A stretch of DNA of 64,000 nt from Oscillospiraceae bacterium (GCA_021202155.1 JAJQDP010000006.1:124001-188000), one strand, 5' to 3'. Numbered from the stretch's first letter, positions 16,413-25,743 are shown. Made by a program: numbers and translations. The notes: a model not told the origin generated them from the sequence alone.

Positions 16413-17342
16413 ATGACAGTATACAACAGCATTACAGACCTTGTGGGAGGTACTCCCCTGCTTAGGCTCAACAACTATTTGAAGTCAGATAAGTTTTGTG
16501 CAGACATCTTAGTGAAGCTTGAGTATCTCAATCCCGCCGGAAGCGTTAAGGACAGAATAGCTAAGGCTATGATTGATAATGCTGAGGCATATGGCGATTT
16601 GAAAGAAGGCTCAGTTATCATAGAGCCTACAAGTGGCAATACCGGAATCGGTCTTGCAGCGATAGCGGCATCAAAGGGCTACAGGATAATTCTCACAATG
16701 CCTGAAACGATGAGCGTTGAAAGGAGAAGCCTTCTTAAAGCTTATGGCGCAGAAATTGTCCTTACCGATGGCTCAAAAGGCATGAAGGGTGCAATTGAGA
16801 AAGCTAACGAGCTTGCGGCGTCGATTCCGAACAGTTATATTCCTGGACAGTTTGTGAACCCAGCGAACCCGACTGCTCACTTTGAGACAACCGGTCCTGA
16901 GATATGGAACGATACCGACGGAAAGGTCGATATGTTCGTCGCAGGAGTCGGCACTGGCGGAACTGTCAGCGGCGTTGGAAAGTATCTCAAGAGCAGAAAT
17001 CCTGATGTCAAGGTTGTTGCAGTTGAACCGGCTGGCTCCCCTGTTCTCTCAACGGGCGTTGCAGGAAAACACGGTCTTCAAGGAATCGGTGCAGGATTCG
17101 TTCCCGACACTCTTGATACCGGAATCTATGACGAGATTATCACAATCAAGGAAGAAGAGGCATATACAACCGGAAGAAAGCTTGCAAGAAGTGAGGGACT
17201 CCTGGTCGGAATCACATCCGGTGCTGCGGTTTATGCCGCATCTATCTTGGCAAAGCGTCCAGAAAATGAGGGCAAGGTGATTGTTGCGCTTCTCCCTGAC
17301 ACCGGTGACAGATACCTGTCAACTCCGATGTTTGCAGAATAA
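16413..17342 (+). CDS. cysK: Cysteine synthase (O-acetylserine sulfhydrylase)
   Basis: PLP-dependent fold-type II enzyme that joins sulfide to O-acetylserine to make cysteine. In 309 residues the PLP lysine is Lys46 in NPAGSVKDR, the substrate loop TSGNTG is at 74-79 and the phosphate-binding GTGGT near 180. The length and the C-terminal segment match CysK rather than CBS, which would be longer. It has a consensus promoter and its own terminator, and it faces an Rrf2/CymR-like gene; in Bacillus CymR works with CysK to sense cysteine supply. Confidence 0.95.
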   Translation: MTVYNSITDLVGGTPLLRLNNYLKSDKFCADILVKLEYLNPAGSVKDRIAKAMIDNAEAYGDLKEGSVIIEPTSGNTGIGLAAIAASKGYRIILTMPETMSVERRSLLKAYGAEIVLTDGSKGMKGAIEKANELAASIPNSYIPGQFVNPANPTAHFETTGPEIWNDTDGKVDMFVAGVGTGGTVSGVGKYLKSRNPDVKVVAVEPAGSPVLSTGVAGKHGLQGIGAGFVPDTLDTGIYDEIITIKEEEAYTTGRKLARSEGLLVGITSGAAVYAASILAKRPENEGKVIVALLPDTGDRYLSTPMFAE

Positions 17343-17346
17343 AATC

Positions 17347-17378
17347 AAAACCGTCTGTCTTGATGACAGGCGGTTTTC
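17347..17378. terminator. Shared terminator between cysK and the Rrf2-type regulator
   Basis: AAAACCGTCTGTC / GACAGGCGGTTTT hairpin with A-rich and T-rich arms, able to work in both directions between convergent genes. Confidence 0.75.
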
Positions 17379-17380
17379 TG

Positions 17381-17797
17381 TCACAATTCAGCGTGATTAT
17401 CGATGATGTCCTGCAGTGTGATGCTATCAAGATAGTCGGTTATGGCTTTATATAATCCCTGCCAGATAGGAAGAGTTGGGCATATGTCTCTACGACGGCA
17501 TTCTACCGGGTCACATTCGAGGCAAGTGACCGGTGCAAGACTGCCCTCGGTAAGTCTTAGAATCTCTCCAACTGTGTACTTATCTGGCGTTCTGGAAAGC
17601 CGGTAGCCGCCCTGGTAGCCGCGATTGGTTCTAAGTATATCTGAGCCGTTGAATGCCGGGACTATCTGCTCAAGATATTTTTTCGATATATCCTGTCTTT
17701 CAGCGATGTCTTTGAGTGAAACGTAGCCGTCGCACTGATTCTCGGCGAGGTCAACGAGCATCCTAAGGGCATATCTGCCTTTTGTCGATATTTTCAT
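17381..17797 (-). CDS. Rrf2 family regulator (CymR/IscR-like)
   Basis: A 138-residue winged-helix repressor beginning MKISTKGRYALRMLVDLA, the hallmark start of Rrf2 proteins. The recognition region reads DIAERQDISKKYLEQIVPAF. Three cysteines at CLECDPVECRRRDIC, in the position where IscR binds its Fe-S cluster, suggest possible cluster or thiol sensing; CymR itself lacks them. The ATG at 17797 has AGGTGG upstream. Convergence with cysK favours a role in cysteine or Fe-S control, but the target is inferred. Confidence 0.88.
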   Translation of the reverse strand: MKISTKGRYALRMLVDLAENQCDGYVSLKDIAERQDISKKYLEQIVPAFNGSDILRTNRGYQGGYRLSRTPDKYTVGEILRLTEGSLAPVTCLECDPVECRRRDICPTLPIWQGLYKAITDYLDSITLQDIIDNHAEL

Positions 17798-17828
17798 AGT
17801 CAGTACCACCTGTATTTTCGATACTCTA

Positions 17829-17857
17829 ATAATAACATATATTCAGTAGGTTTTCAA
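17829..17857 (-). promoter_or_regulatory. Promoter of the Rrf2-type regulator
   Basis: Minus-strand TTGAAA (17852-17857), 17 bases, TATTAT (17829-17834). Confidence 0.65.
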
Positions 17858-17890
17858 TCGCTTTTTTCAGGAAAATTCAATGGAAATAGA

Positions 17891-17923
17891 TTGCCGCACG
17901 GAGTAGATGGCTTCGTGCGGCAA
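17891..17923 (-). terminator. Hairpin after the ABC permease operon
   Basis: TTGCCGCACG / CGTGCGGCAA, a 10-bp perfect stem with a 13-base loop, 41 bases past the permease stop. The T-run is poor, so it may be a weak terminator or a 3' stabiliser. Confidence 0.45.
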
Positions 17924-17964
17924 ACATATATGGATAGAGGTACTGACCTAACTGGCAAAAAATA

Positions 17965-19377
17965 TTATTCGTTCTTGATGGCTTCGAGGGCTGACAGCCT
18001 TGTCGCCCTGATCGCGGGGTAAAGTCCTGAAACTATACCTACTGCAATCGCCAGGAGCACTGCTACACCGTCCAGCCATGGCGGGATTACTGAGAGTGCG
18101 GAGGTTGATGCGTCTATTCCGAGCATGGACATTCCGCCTGCGCTTGCAAGATAGTTCACAGCCGCAGAAGCTCCATAGCTGAACACAACACCTAAAACTC
18201 CTCCGACAGCACCGATTATACCGGCTTCAATCAGGAACATGCTTCTTATATCAGAAAGCTTGCACCCGAGAACCTTCATAATGCCTATCTCTCTGGTTCT
18301 TTCGTAGATGGACATTACCATCGTGTTGGCGATACTGATAGCCGCCACAATGAACGCAACTACGCCGATTGCTCCCAATATAGCTCTTAAGAACTTCGTC
18401 TGATCCTGAAGCTGGGTGAGATACTCCATCGAAGAATAGGTTTCATATCCCATCTCATTGAGCTTGGCTTCCACGCCCTGAACATACTTTGAATCTTCAA
18501 CCAGAACGATAGCCTGATCGTAGATATTCTGACGATTGTCAGCGGTGCTTTCTCTGTCATCTGGGGTGTAATCGTAGCCGTAATACTTGGCTTGGTTTTC
18601 TTCAAATTCATCGGTGAGAGCGAAGACTCCTCCTACGTCCATATAAACGCTTGAATCATAGTCACCATTGCCATCTGATACAAGTATACCAACGCAATTA
18701 GCTTCAATCAGTTCAATCTTTGGTTTCGAAGTATCAACCGCACTTTCACCATACGACCAATACCAAGTAAATTGATAAGTGTGGTTGCTCCCTACCGGAT
18801 TAAAGGGCAGTTCGTCTTCTTCGGTAATTGTTTTCCACCAGATTTCGTCTTCCTCACGCATGGTATAGAAGTAAAACGGCATGGCATAAGTCATTACGAA
18901 GTTTGTCGTTCCAATATCACTTTCATCAAGAAGTCTGCCATAGAGTATTTCAAAACCCATATCAGCCATGGAAGCGGCGTCTATGCCTATAATCGACATC
19001 GAAGAGCACTTTTCGGTGTTGTCCATTATCAGGTAGCCCCAATAGTAGTAGTATGGTGTTACAACCTGGACATGGTCAATCTCGCTTATTTCCTCGATGG
19101 CTATGTTGTCAAGAACTGTATTCGATTCTGTATAGACGTATGTGCCACTGTCTTCGTCGTACTGATACGAGCCGCCATAAGAATAGATAGTTATCTGCTT
19201 AAGGTTTGAATAGGAGCTTATCTGATCTTCAAAGCCCTTGTTCATACCGATGCCAATCGAAAGCATTATAACGACTGCCGCCGTGCCAATTACAACACCC
19301 AAGACGGTGAGCATACTTCTTGCTTTACGCCTTAAGAAGTTGGAAAAGGCAAATCTAATTATATCCGTTTTTCTCAT
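17965..19377 (-). CDS. MacB/FtsX-type ABC transporter permease
   Basis: A 470-residue permease with the MacB layout: one transmembrane helix after a basic start (RRKARSMLTVLGVVIGTAAVVIM), a large extracytoplasmic domain rich in Tyr and acidic residues (about 45-320), then three C-terminal helices (AILGAIGVVAFIVAAISIAN; EAGIIGAVGGVLGVVFSYG; LLAIAVGIVSGLYPAIRATR). The FtsX motif ERTREIGIMKVLGCKLSDIR is intact. AGGAGGG precedes the ATG. It is last in an operon with an ATPase and a secreted adhesion-like protein, so the three probably form one surface complex. Confidence 0.9.
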   Translation of the reverse strand: MRKTDIIRFAFSNFLRRKARSMLTVLGVVIGTAAVVIMLSIGIGMNKGFEDQISSYSNLKQITIYSYGGSYQYDEDSGTYVYTESNTVLDNIAIEEISEIDHVQVVTPYYYYWGYLIMDNTEKCSSMSIIGIDAASMADMGFEILYGRLLDESDIGTTNFVMTYAMPFYFYTMREEDEIWWKTITEEDELPFNPVGSNHTYQFTWYWSYGESAVDTSKPKIELIEANCVGILVSDGNGDYDSSVYMDVGGVFALTDEFEENQAKYYGYDYTPDDRESTADNRQNIYDQAIVLVEDSKYVQGVEAKLNEMGYETYSSMEYLTQLQDQTKFLRAILGAIGVVAFIVAAISIANTMVMSIYERTREIGIMKVLGCKLSDIRSMFLIEAGIIGAVGGVLGVVFSYGASAAVNYLASAGGMSMLGIDASTSALSVIPPWLDGVAVLLAIAVGIVSGLYPAIRATRLSALEAIKNE

Positions 19378-19412
19378 AATCAGTCATCCCTCCTTATAGG
19401 GAAAAGCGGAAT

Positions 19413-21263
19413 TTATTCATCATCGTCGTCATCATCAAGACCGTCAAGAAGTGCCTTCTTTTTCTTGTTCCTGATAACTGCAACCACAATAACTATAATC
19501 ACGACAACGACAATGCCTGCGCCGACGCCAATGGCAATCTTTGCAAAGTTACTCAGGCTACCTTCAGTGACGTTGTTTCCGCTTGTATCAACAGTGAAAT
19601 CGTCGTCGAAGTAGTAGTCATCGCCCCAGTATTCACTATCATCGAAGTAGGTAGTTTCCTGCTCTTCACAGATGAGGACATCGAACTCGTATTCAAGAGT
19701 ATGTTCTGCACCCGATTCATCCTCAAATGAGAAGGTGAGAATTGCAGTCTTGGTCTCCCCTACTGCATCAGGGTCATTAGCGTAAATCATTCCGCTGAAA
19801 TAGTCATAGCTCGATGCACTGAGGGTGCCATAGTATTCGGTTGCCATGTAGAAGTCTCCGCCGACACCAATTGTAAGGCTACTCATTGCGGTTTTCGACT
19901 TATTGAAGAACTGGAAGTAGATGTTGCAACCCTGGGAGCCATAGCATTCCGTCGGAGGCTCCCACTCCATCAGTTCAAACTTGATAGCCTGAGAGACCTG
20001 CAGGTTGATTGTAATCGAATTACTGCTTGCGGAGTAGCTTGTGCCGTTGTCATATTCAAAGTCGTATCTTAGAGTTATCGGATATGTACCTGCACCGGCA
20101 GTAGCACTGGTTCTGAGTGCGATTGAATATTCCATCTCGCCATCTGTAGGGATTTCTTCTGTGTAGAAAGAGGTTGTGCCGTCGATTGCAGAGAAGATAT
20201 TGGTGCTCGTTGTAGAGTTGCTACTGCTTGCTGTTTCAACGTCGACAGTCATGTTCTTGATAGCCTTGTCGTGGCTTGTGTTTCTTAACGTGAAGGTAAG
20301 AGTAAACTCCTCGCCAGATTCAACTGTGTCGACATCAAGGGTGTAGCCGGAAACAATAACCTTCGGCTCAAGAGACTTTTCGGTAGTGGTTTCGGTTGTA
20401 TCAGACTTCTCGGTAGCTCTTAAGTAGATGTTGAAGGTCTCTGTGTACGTGTTGCCACTGATGTCTGAATAAGTAACCGTTGCCTGTAGCGTGTGCTGAG
20501 CGGATGGATATTCCGGGAATACTACAGGGAACGATGCGGTTATAGTGCCACCGCCCTGAACTGTTCCGCAGTCTACAGTGTCGGTATATGTATTGAGAAC
20601 CAAGCCACCAAGGCTTGAGAGAACGACCTTGACGTTATTTGCGGTGTAGTTGGTGTTGTTTGTGAATTCGAGTGTGAGCTTTGTCGAGAGATTCGACTTG
20701 CCCTTGCCCTCAGGAATAGAAGCATTTGTCATCTTGAAACTCGGTGAATCGCTTTCCTCATCAAGGGTGACCTCAGAGGACTCCACATCGATATTGAAGG
20801 TTCTTGAATCGGAGACTGTCGAACCGGTTGACGAAGTGCAGGTTACTGTGAGGGTAACCTGATACCTGCCAGATTCAAGTGAGCTATCAGAGAGAACTGT
20901 TACTGAGTTGTAGCCACTGTGGAGCTCCTGTTCGGCTAAGTACCCGGAGAAGCTGAAACCTGTTCCAGAGATTGAAGCTGTGACCTGAGCGGTCGAATCC
21001 CAAGTTGCATAGCTGTATGAGCCATAGGTGTACTCATAGTTCAGCGTGGCATTGCTTGCGACTGTAAATCCGATTGTGAAGGTGTCACCTGCATTTATCG
21101 ACTGACTGCTCACTGTAGGATTCTGAATGCTAACCCCGTAGGTAGTTGTTACTGTGGGAGTTGTGTTTGTGGGAGTATCGGTTTCACTATCTGCGATAAC
21201 TCCCAACGGAAGAATACTCATTACGAGTAAAAGGCTCAGCATTATGCTTATTATCTTTTTCAT
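19413..21263 (-). CDS. Secreted, tail-anchored CARDB-like protein of an ABC operon
   Basis: A 616-residue extracytoplasmic protein: signal peptide (1-24, KKIISIMLSLLLVMSILPLG), a series of beta-sandwich domains with CARDB/COG1361-like phrases (LTLEFTNNTNYTANNVKVVL; EEFTLTFTLRNTSHDKAIKN; CNIYFQFFNKSKTAMSSLTI), then one transmembrane helix near 575-600 (IGVGAGIVVVVIIVIVVAVI) and a short Lys/Asp tail. No catalytic motif is visible. It lies between an ATPase and a MacB-type permease with ribosome site AAAGGACAA, and so is likely a surface partner of that exporter, as an adaptor, receptor or stalk. The partner role is inferred from order alone. Confidence 0.75.
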   Translation of the reverse strand: MKKIISIMLSLLLVMSILPLGVIADSETDTPTNTTPTVTTTYGVSIQNPTVSSQSINAGDTFTIGFTVASNATLNYEYTYGSYSYATWDSTAQVTASISGTGFSFSGYLAEQELHSGYNSVTVLSDSSLESGRYQVTLTVTCTSSTGSTVSDSRTFNIDVESSEVTLDEESDSPSFKMTNASIPEGKGKSNLSTKLTLEFTNNTNYTANNVKVVLSSLGGLVLNTYTDTVDCGTVQGGGTITASFPVVFPEYPSAQHTLQATVTYSDISGNTYTETFNIYLRATEKSDTTETTTEKSLEPKVIVSGYTLDVDTVESGEEFTLTFTLRNTSHDKAIKNMTVDVETASSSNSTTSTNIFSAIDGTTSFYTEEIPTDGEMEYSIALRTSATAGAGTYPITLRYDFEYDNGTSYSASSNSITINLQVSQAIKFELMEWEPPTECYGSQGCNIYFQFFNKSKTAMSSLTIGVGGDFYMATEYYGTLSASSYDYFSGMIYANDPDAVGETKTAILTFSFEDESGAEHTLEYEFDVLICEEQETTYFDDSEYWGDDYYFDDDFTVDTSGNNVTEGSLSNFAKIAIGVGAGIVVVVIIVIVVAVIRNKKKKALLDGLDDDDDDE

Positions 21264-21287
21264 GATGAATTGTCCTTTCTTTGCTTA

Positions 21288-22235
21288 CTATACTGACTCT
21301 GCAGCCTTGATTATTTCAGAGGCTTCCTCGGAACCAACTGCTATCTGTTTTGAACGGTTATCCTCGACTTCAGATATTACTCCGTCGGTAATGTGGTAAA
21401 TCTTATCGGCATAAGCCGCAATTTCAACATCGTGGGTTACTATGACTAAGGTCTGGTGATTCTCCCTTGACATCGAGACCATCATTTCCATTACTTCTAT
21501 GGTGGTTCTTGTGTCAAGATTTCCTGTAGGCTCGTCGGCGAATACTATCTTTGGCTTTGCAACAAATGCTCTTGCGATTCCGACGCGCTGTTGCTGTCCG
21601 CCGGACATCTGGGTGGGTTTGTGCTTCATTCTCTTTCCAAGACCTACGAGCTTAAGCATATCCTTTGCTCGCTTAGTTCTGACCTTTCGTTTGACTCCTG
21701 CAAACGCTAAAGGCATACTCACATTGTCAATGGCGTTCTGAGTTGGCAAGAGATTATACGACTGGAACACAAAACCCATGTTCTTCTGCCGGAAGACTGC
21801 AAGCTTGCGCTCGCTCATCTTGTCCACTCGTTCACCGAAAATTGTGACTGAGCCTTTTGTTGGCTTCTCAAGCCCTGCCATCAGGTTCAGAAGTGTCGAT
21901 TTGCCGGAGCCAGAGGTTCCTAAGAGGCAGACAATTTCATCTTCATAAATAGTAAGATTTACATTATATAGAGCTCTCACCTTTTCTTTTCCAATCACGA
22001 ATATCTTTGAAAGGTTGTCTATGATGATTGCCGGCTTCTTGTCCTGCTCTGACTTCATAGTTCCTGGCTTTTCTTCCGCGTTTATCTGCTTGATTGCCTG
22101 TTCGGAAACCTTATCAGGCGTCTGAGAAGTTACCTCACGCAGATTAAAGTTGAATTCAGTGTTGTCATTATGTATCACATCCTCCGGAGGAGAAGTATTA
22201 TTTTCCGGTGGACAGGTAACTGTTTCATTATTCAT
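21288..22235 (-). CDS. ABC transporter ATP-binding protein with N-terminal extension
   Basis: A 315-residue LolD/MacB-type ATPase: Walker [10 protein letters not shown], signature MSGGQQQR, Walker [13 protein letters not shown], switch VIVTHDVE. Before the ABC domain there is an unusual polar extension of about 65 residues ([20 protein letters not shown] and onward) not found in standard members; its role is unknown. It leads an operon with the CARDB-like protein and the permease. Its promoter (22271-22299) has ATTAAGAT direct repeats 13 bases upstream, which suggests control by a response regulator. Confidence 0.9.
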   Translation of the reverse strand: MNNETVTCPPENNTSPPEDVIHNDNTEFNFNLREVTSQTPDKVSEQAIKQINAEEKPGTMKSEQDKKPAIIIDNLSKIFVIGKEKVRALYNVNLTIYEDEIVCLLGTSGSGKSTLLNLMAGLEKPTKGSVTIFGERVDKMSERKLAVFRQKNMGFVFQSYNLLPTQNAIDNVSMPLAFAGVKRKVRTKRAKDMLKLVGLGKRMKHKPTQMSGGQQQRVGIARAFVAKPKIVFADEPTGNLDTRTTIEVMEMMVSMSRENHQTLVIVTHDVEIAAYADKIYHITDGVISEVEDNRSKQIAVGSEEASEIIKAAESV

Positions 22236-22270
22236 CCATTCTGCCTCGCTTTCTTCCTAAGCTGTCTTAT

Positions 22271-22299
22271 ATTATAAGATATTTTCCTGTTTATTTCAA
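22271..22299 (-). promoter_or_regulatory. Promoter of the ABC/CARDB operon
   Basis: Minus-strand TTGAAA (22294-22299), 17 bases, TATAAT (22271-22276). Confidence 0.75.
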
Positions 22300-22312
22300 G
22301 ATTCAAAGAGCA

Positions 22313-22331
22313 ATCTTAATGAAATCTTAAT
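22313..22331 (-). promoter_or_regulatory. Direct repeat, possible response-regulator box
   Basis: Minus strand ATTAAGAT-TTC-ATTAAGAT: two 8-base copies with an 11-base period, 13 bases upstream of the -35 box. OmpR/PhoP-type regulators bind sites of this form. Confidence 0.5.
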
Positions 22332-22423
22332 AATTGAGTGTAGCTAAGTTTTGCTGTTTTCACATCTTAATACTAATACACATCAGCCGCCTCGATTATT
22401 GCATCCCGAGGAAAATTTTTTGC

Positions 22424-22454
22424 AAAAAAATCAGCCGTTTTTTAGGCGGCTGAT
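22424..22454 (-). terminator. Terminator of the GH30 gene
   Basis: Minus-strand TCAGCCG / CGGCTGA stem followed by TTTTTTT, a few bases past the stop. Confidence 0.8.
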
Positions 22455-22460
22455 TATGAA

Positions 22461-24080
22461 TTATTCTTCTGTGTTGTTGTCCTCTGGAGCCTTCCCTTCG
22501 GGAACTGCTTTCTTCTTCCTTATAGGAATTACAACTGCTATCACAACGATAGCTATTACAGCTACAACCACAACTGAAAACGCTACAATCAGCGCAACGT
22601 TGACATTACTGCTTGATGGAGTCTTCACGAAAGGATTGACTGTCTTCTCGGTTGCAACCTCGACATAATCCGGGCTAGCGGGCATATCGATAACGAATGT
22701 AGTTACACTCTGTGCCGGAATATAGTTCCTCACTTCCGAATAGGAAACCTCGTTCCAGTAGGAATACTTGAAGCGGTTCTCGTTTCCAATTGTCTGATAG
22801 CCGAATGAATCGGTTATTGTGGCATCCCCGAAATCAAAGGTTATCTCGTCGTCCTCATCGGTGTTGTTTACTGCTATGATTACGAGTCTTGAATCATCAG
22901 GAGCTTTGAATGCGACAATTGTCGAGCTTGAGTCATTCTCTACGTCAACGCGTTTATATCCATTCTTGACGTACTTTGAGAAATGCATCATTATGTAATG
23001 GTTACCGTTTCTTGAGATTTCGGCGTTCTCGCTGGAACTGCTGACCTCAATAAGGCAGTTACCGGTGTCGGCAATCCATACACCGTTCCAGTAGAGATAC
23101 GCGCTGATTCCCTCGTAGATAAACTCATTCGCCATCTTTTCGGCGTGGTTGATGTATTCGTTATAGTACCACTCAGTCTGCCAGAGAGTATAGTCGCCAT
23201 AGTAGAGGTCGGCTACATCTGAATAGGACGACGGCGTGTTCTGGCTTCCATAGAGATGGTGCGCTATTACTTCAAAGGTGTCTGCTCCGCCATTTTCGAT
23301 GAGAGGTGTGATGTAAGCTTCAAGCCTTGAAGCTGTATCAGCCATTACCTCAGCACCGGTTATACTTGGAGCGTATTCACCGAAGGCCTCCTGAAATGCT
23401 TCATATACGGCAAGGTGAGCCTTCCAGTAGGCGCAGTGGTATTCGTCCTCCTCTGCTCCGAAATAAAAGCCTGCTTCATCACGGGCGTTGCCGTTTTCAT
23501 CCTGCTGTAAGCCCTGTAGCTCGGTTTCGTTGGAGATTGAGAAATAGTCAACCGGGATTCCTGCATCAAAGAAGAGCTGAACAGATTCTACACAGAACTG
23601 AGCGAGCTCATCATACATATACTCTCCGTTTTCATCCTTTGCAAGAGTGTAGTATGTGTAGCCGTTGTCGTCTAACTCTGTGAATGCTACAAAGTCGAGG
23701 TCTCGGTCATACTGCCCCCAGCTTGTAACCAAAACTATAGGCTCTATTCCCCTCTCCAATGCGGCAGAATAGTAGGAATAGTACGCCTGATAGCCATCAA
23801 GGGCGTTCTGATACTCGTCTCCGACGTGGTTGAGATCTCTGAATCTTAAGATGTTGAACTCGGTGTCGCAGAAAATCCAATCATAGCCGGTCTCAGCGTT
23901 GACATTGGTTGTAAGCCAGTCACCATACCAGGTGTAGGATGCACCGAAGCCGTCGATTGTCTGGTATGTTGAATCCATATCGATTGTGACGACGGTATCA
24001 GCAATTGCTTCAACACATAGTACAGAAAGCGACATTGCTATAACTATAATGAGTGAGATAAACTTGGCTACTTTTCGCAT
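22461..24080 (-). CDS. GH30 family glycoside hydrolase, secreted and membrane-anchored
   Basis: A 539-residue extracellular enzyme. A signal peptide (1-27) leads into the GH30 start motif QTIDGFGAS (40-48), a TIM barrel with acid/base Glu185 in SISNETE and nucleophile Glu303 in WQTEWYY, then a beta-domain. A C-terminal transmembrane helix (about 494-516, VALIVAFSVVVVAVIAIVVI) and a Lys-rich stop hold it on the cell surface. GH30 members cut xylan, glucuronoxylan or beta-1,6-glucan; subfamily is not settled, though xylanase action fits the GH39 and GH3 genes elsewhere in the window. GGGAGGT precedes the ATG and a TTGACA-18-TAAAAT promoter lies upstream. Confidence 0.85.
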   Translation of the reverse strand: MRKVAKFISLIIVIAMSLSVLCVEAIADTVVTIDMDSTYQTIDGFGASYTWYGDWLTTNVNAETGYDWIFCDTEFNILRFRDLNHVGDEYQNALDGYQAYYSYYSAALERGIEPIVLVTSWGQYDRDLDFVAFTELDDNGYTYYTLAKDENGEYMYDELAQFCVESVQLFFDAGIPVDYFSISNETELQGLQQDENGNARDEAGFYFGAEEDEYHCAYWKAHLAVYEAFQEAFGEYAPSITGAEVMADTASRLEAYITPLIENGGADTFEVIAHHLYGSQNTPSSYSDVADLYYGDYTLWQTEWYYNEYINHAEKMANEFIYEGISAYLYWNGVWIADTGNCLIEVSSSSENAEISRNGNHYIMMHFSKYVKNGYKRVDVENDSSSTIVAFKAPDDSRLVIIAVNNTDEDDEITFDFGDATITDSFGYQTIGNENRFKYSYWNEVSYSEVRNYIPAQSVTTFVIDMPASPDYVEVATEKTVNPFVKTPSSSNVNVALIVAFSVVVVAVIAIVVIAVVIPIRKKKAVPEGKAPEDNNTEE

Positions 24081-24116
24081 ATAAAGACCTCCCGAAATTA
24101 AAGCTTCACTATTATT

Positions 24117-24146
24117 ATTTTAGCATATCGTGACGTATTATGTCAA
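24117..24146 (-). promoter_or_regulatory. Promoter of the GH30 gene
   Basis: Minus-strand TTGACA (24141-24146), 18 bases, TAAAAT (24117-24122). Confidence 0.7.
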
Positions 24147-24180
24147 TTACGAAAGCTGAGATGATTATTGATATATCCTG

Positions 24181-24219
24181 AGAAAGAAAAATCGCCGGTT
24201 ATTACCGGCGGTCTTTCTT
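24181..24219 (-). terminator. Terminator of the NCS2 permease gene
   Basis: Minus-strand CGCCGGT-AATA-ACCGGCG followed by ATTTTTC. Confidence 0.8.
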
Positions 24220-24238
24220 AAAAGTATGGAAAGGTGGA

Positions 24239-25666
24239 TTATGCTACAACAAAGAATTTGATGAGGAAGATGACTGAAATCACTATCGTCAGCCATGAGA
24301 CTTCCTTGAACTTTCCGGTGCAGAGCTTGATTACGGTGTAGGTGATGAGACCCAAGCCGATTGAGTGACCGATAGAACCGGTTATCGGCATACCGATAAG
24401 CATGATTGCCGCAGGAGCAAGCTGTGAGAAGTCGCTGAAGTCAAGATTCTTGAGTCCGGAGAGCATCAGGATTCCGACATAGATGAGCGCCGAAGAAGTA
24501 GCGGCGGCAGGAATGATTGCGGCAATAGGAGCTAAGAAGATGCACGCCAAGAAGAGAATACCGGCTGTAAGTGCGGTAAGACCTGTTCTTCCTCCTGCCT
24601 CAACGCCGGATGCGGATTCAACGAAGGTGGTAACGGTTGAAGTACCGGTAACGGAGCCTACAAGAGTACCAACTGAGTCTGCAACGAGTGCTTCCTTCAT
24701 CTGAGGCATGTTGCCGTTTTCGTCAACCATACCGGCTCTTGAAGCTGTTCCTACAAGAGTTCCGATGGTATCGAACATATCAATCATGCAGAATGTGATG
24801 ATAAGTGTGATTGCTGTGAACCAGCCGATATTGAAGAAGGTTGCGAAGTCAAACTTGAATAGAGTTGTCTCAGCCATGTCTCCGAATGCGGGAAGGAATG
24901 AAGCGGTTGAGAGGCTTGCAAATGGATTAGTTCCCAGGAAAATAGCCTCCCCTGCCCAGTATACAACCGAGCCGATGAGCATACCTAAGAGCACGTTAGC
25001 TTTGATACCATAGTGCTCGAGTATAATCATTGCGAAGAGACCGATGAACATAGTTACTACAGTGAGAACCATTGTGGGATAAGCGGTGTCACCAACCATT
25101 GAATCCCTGAGAACAGAAGGAGTAAGAGAACCAAAGAAGTTGCTGAATACATAGTAGCAGTTACCGGCATCATCATAGACTCCTACGTTTGAGCCGAAGC
25201 CGATGTTGAGGAGCATAAGTCCGATTGCGGGAGCGATTGCAGTTCTTACGCCTACAGGAATTGCCTGAACTATCTTCTCTCTGATTTTGAAGATAGAGAG
25301 CACGAGGAAAACGACGCCCTCAATCAGGATTATGCAGAGAGCCGCCTGGAATGCCTGGAGATACTCACATCCTAACAAGGTCACGATATTGGCTACTACA
25401 ACAGCGAAGAAACTGTTCAGACCCATACCGGGAGCCATTGCAAAAGGCTTGTTCGCCAAGAACGCCATACAGATGGTACCGATTCCGGAAGCTATGCACG
25501 TAGCGAGGAATACGCCGTTCCAGAGTGCACTTCCGGTGTCCCAGTTCGTCAGCAGATTAGGGTTCAGTGCGATGATATATGCCATCGTCATGAACGTAGT
25601 CAAGCCGGCGAGGATTTCGGTCTTAACTGTTGTGCCGTTCTCCTTGAGCTTAAAAAGTTTTTCCAT
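24239..25666 (-). CDS. NCS2 family purine permease (AzgA/PbuG-like)
   Basis: A 475-residue membrane transporter with the AzgA-branch features: NGTTVKTEILAGLTTFMTMA at the start, FAMAPGMGLNSFFA, and the DMFDTIGTLVG segment. Such proteins import hypoxanthine, guanine or adenine by proton symport. The ATG at 25666, after AAAGGATTGATAAAC, gives the family start; the longer frame adds a non-homologous 22 residues. No purine riboswitch was found in the leader; instead three CGATGA repeats at an 11-base period lie just after the promoter (25744-25771). Confidence 0.9.
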   Translation of the reverse strand: MEKLFKLKENGTTVKTEILAGLTTFMTMAYIIALNPNLLTNWDTGSALWNGVFLATCIASGIGTICMAFLANKPFAMAPGMGLNSFFAVVVANIVTLLGCEYLQAFQAALCIILIEGVVFLVLSIFKIREKIVQAIPVGVRTAIAPAIGLMLLNIGFGSNVGVYDDAGNCYYVFSNFFGSLTPSVLRDSMVGDTAYPTMVLTVVTMFIGLFAMIILEHYGIKANVLLGMLIGSVVYWAGEAIFLGTNPFASLSTASFLPAFGDMAETTLFKFDFATFFNIGWFTAITLIITFCMIDMFDTIGTLVGTASRAGMVDENGNMPQMKEALVADSVGTLVGSVTGTSTVTTFVESASGVEAGGRTGLTALTAGILFLACIFLAPIAAIIPAAATSSALIYVGILMLSGLKNLDFSDFSQLAPAAIMLIGMPITGSIGHSIGLGLITYTVIKLCTGKFKEVSWLTIVISVIFLIKFFVVA

Positions 25667-25743
25667 GTTTATCAATCCTTTCGGTTTTGCAAGAAAGTTT
25701 TTGTAGCTTCCATGCTTTTGTTGACGAATCAATCACCCGCCAG

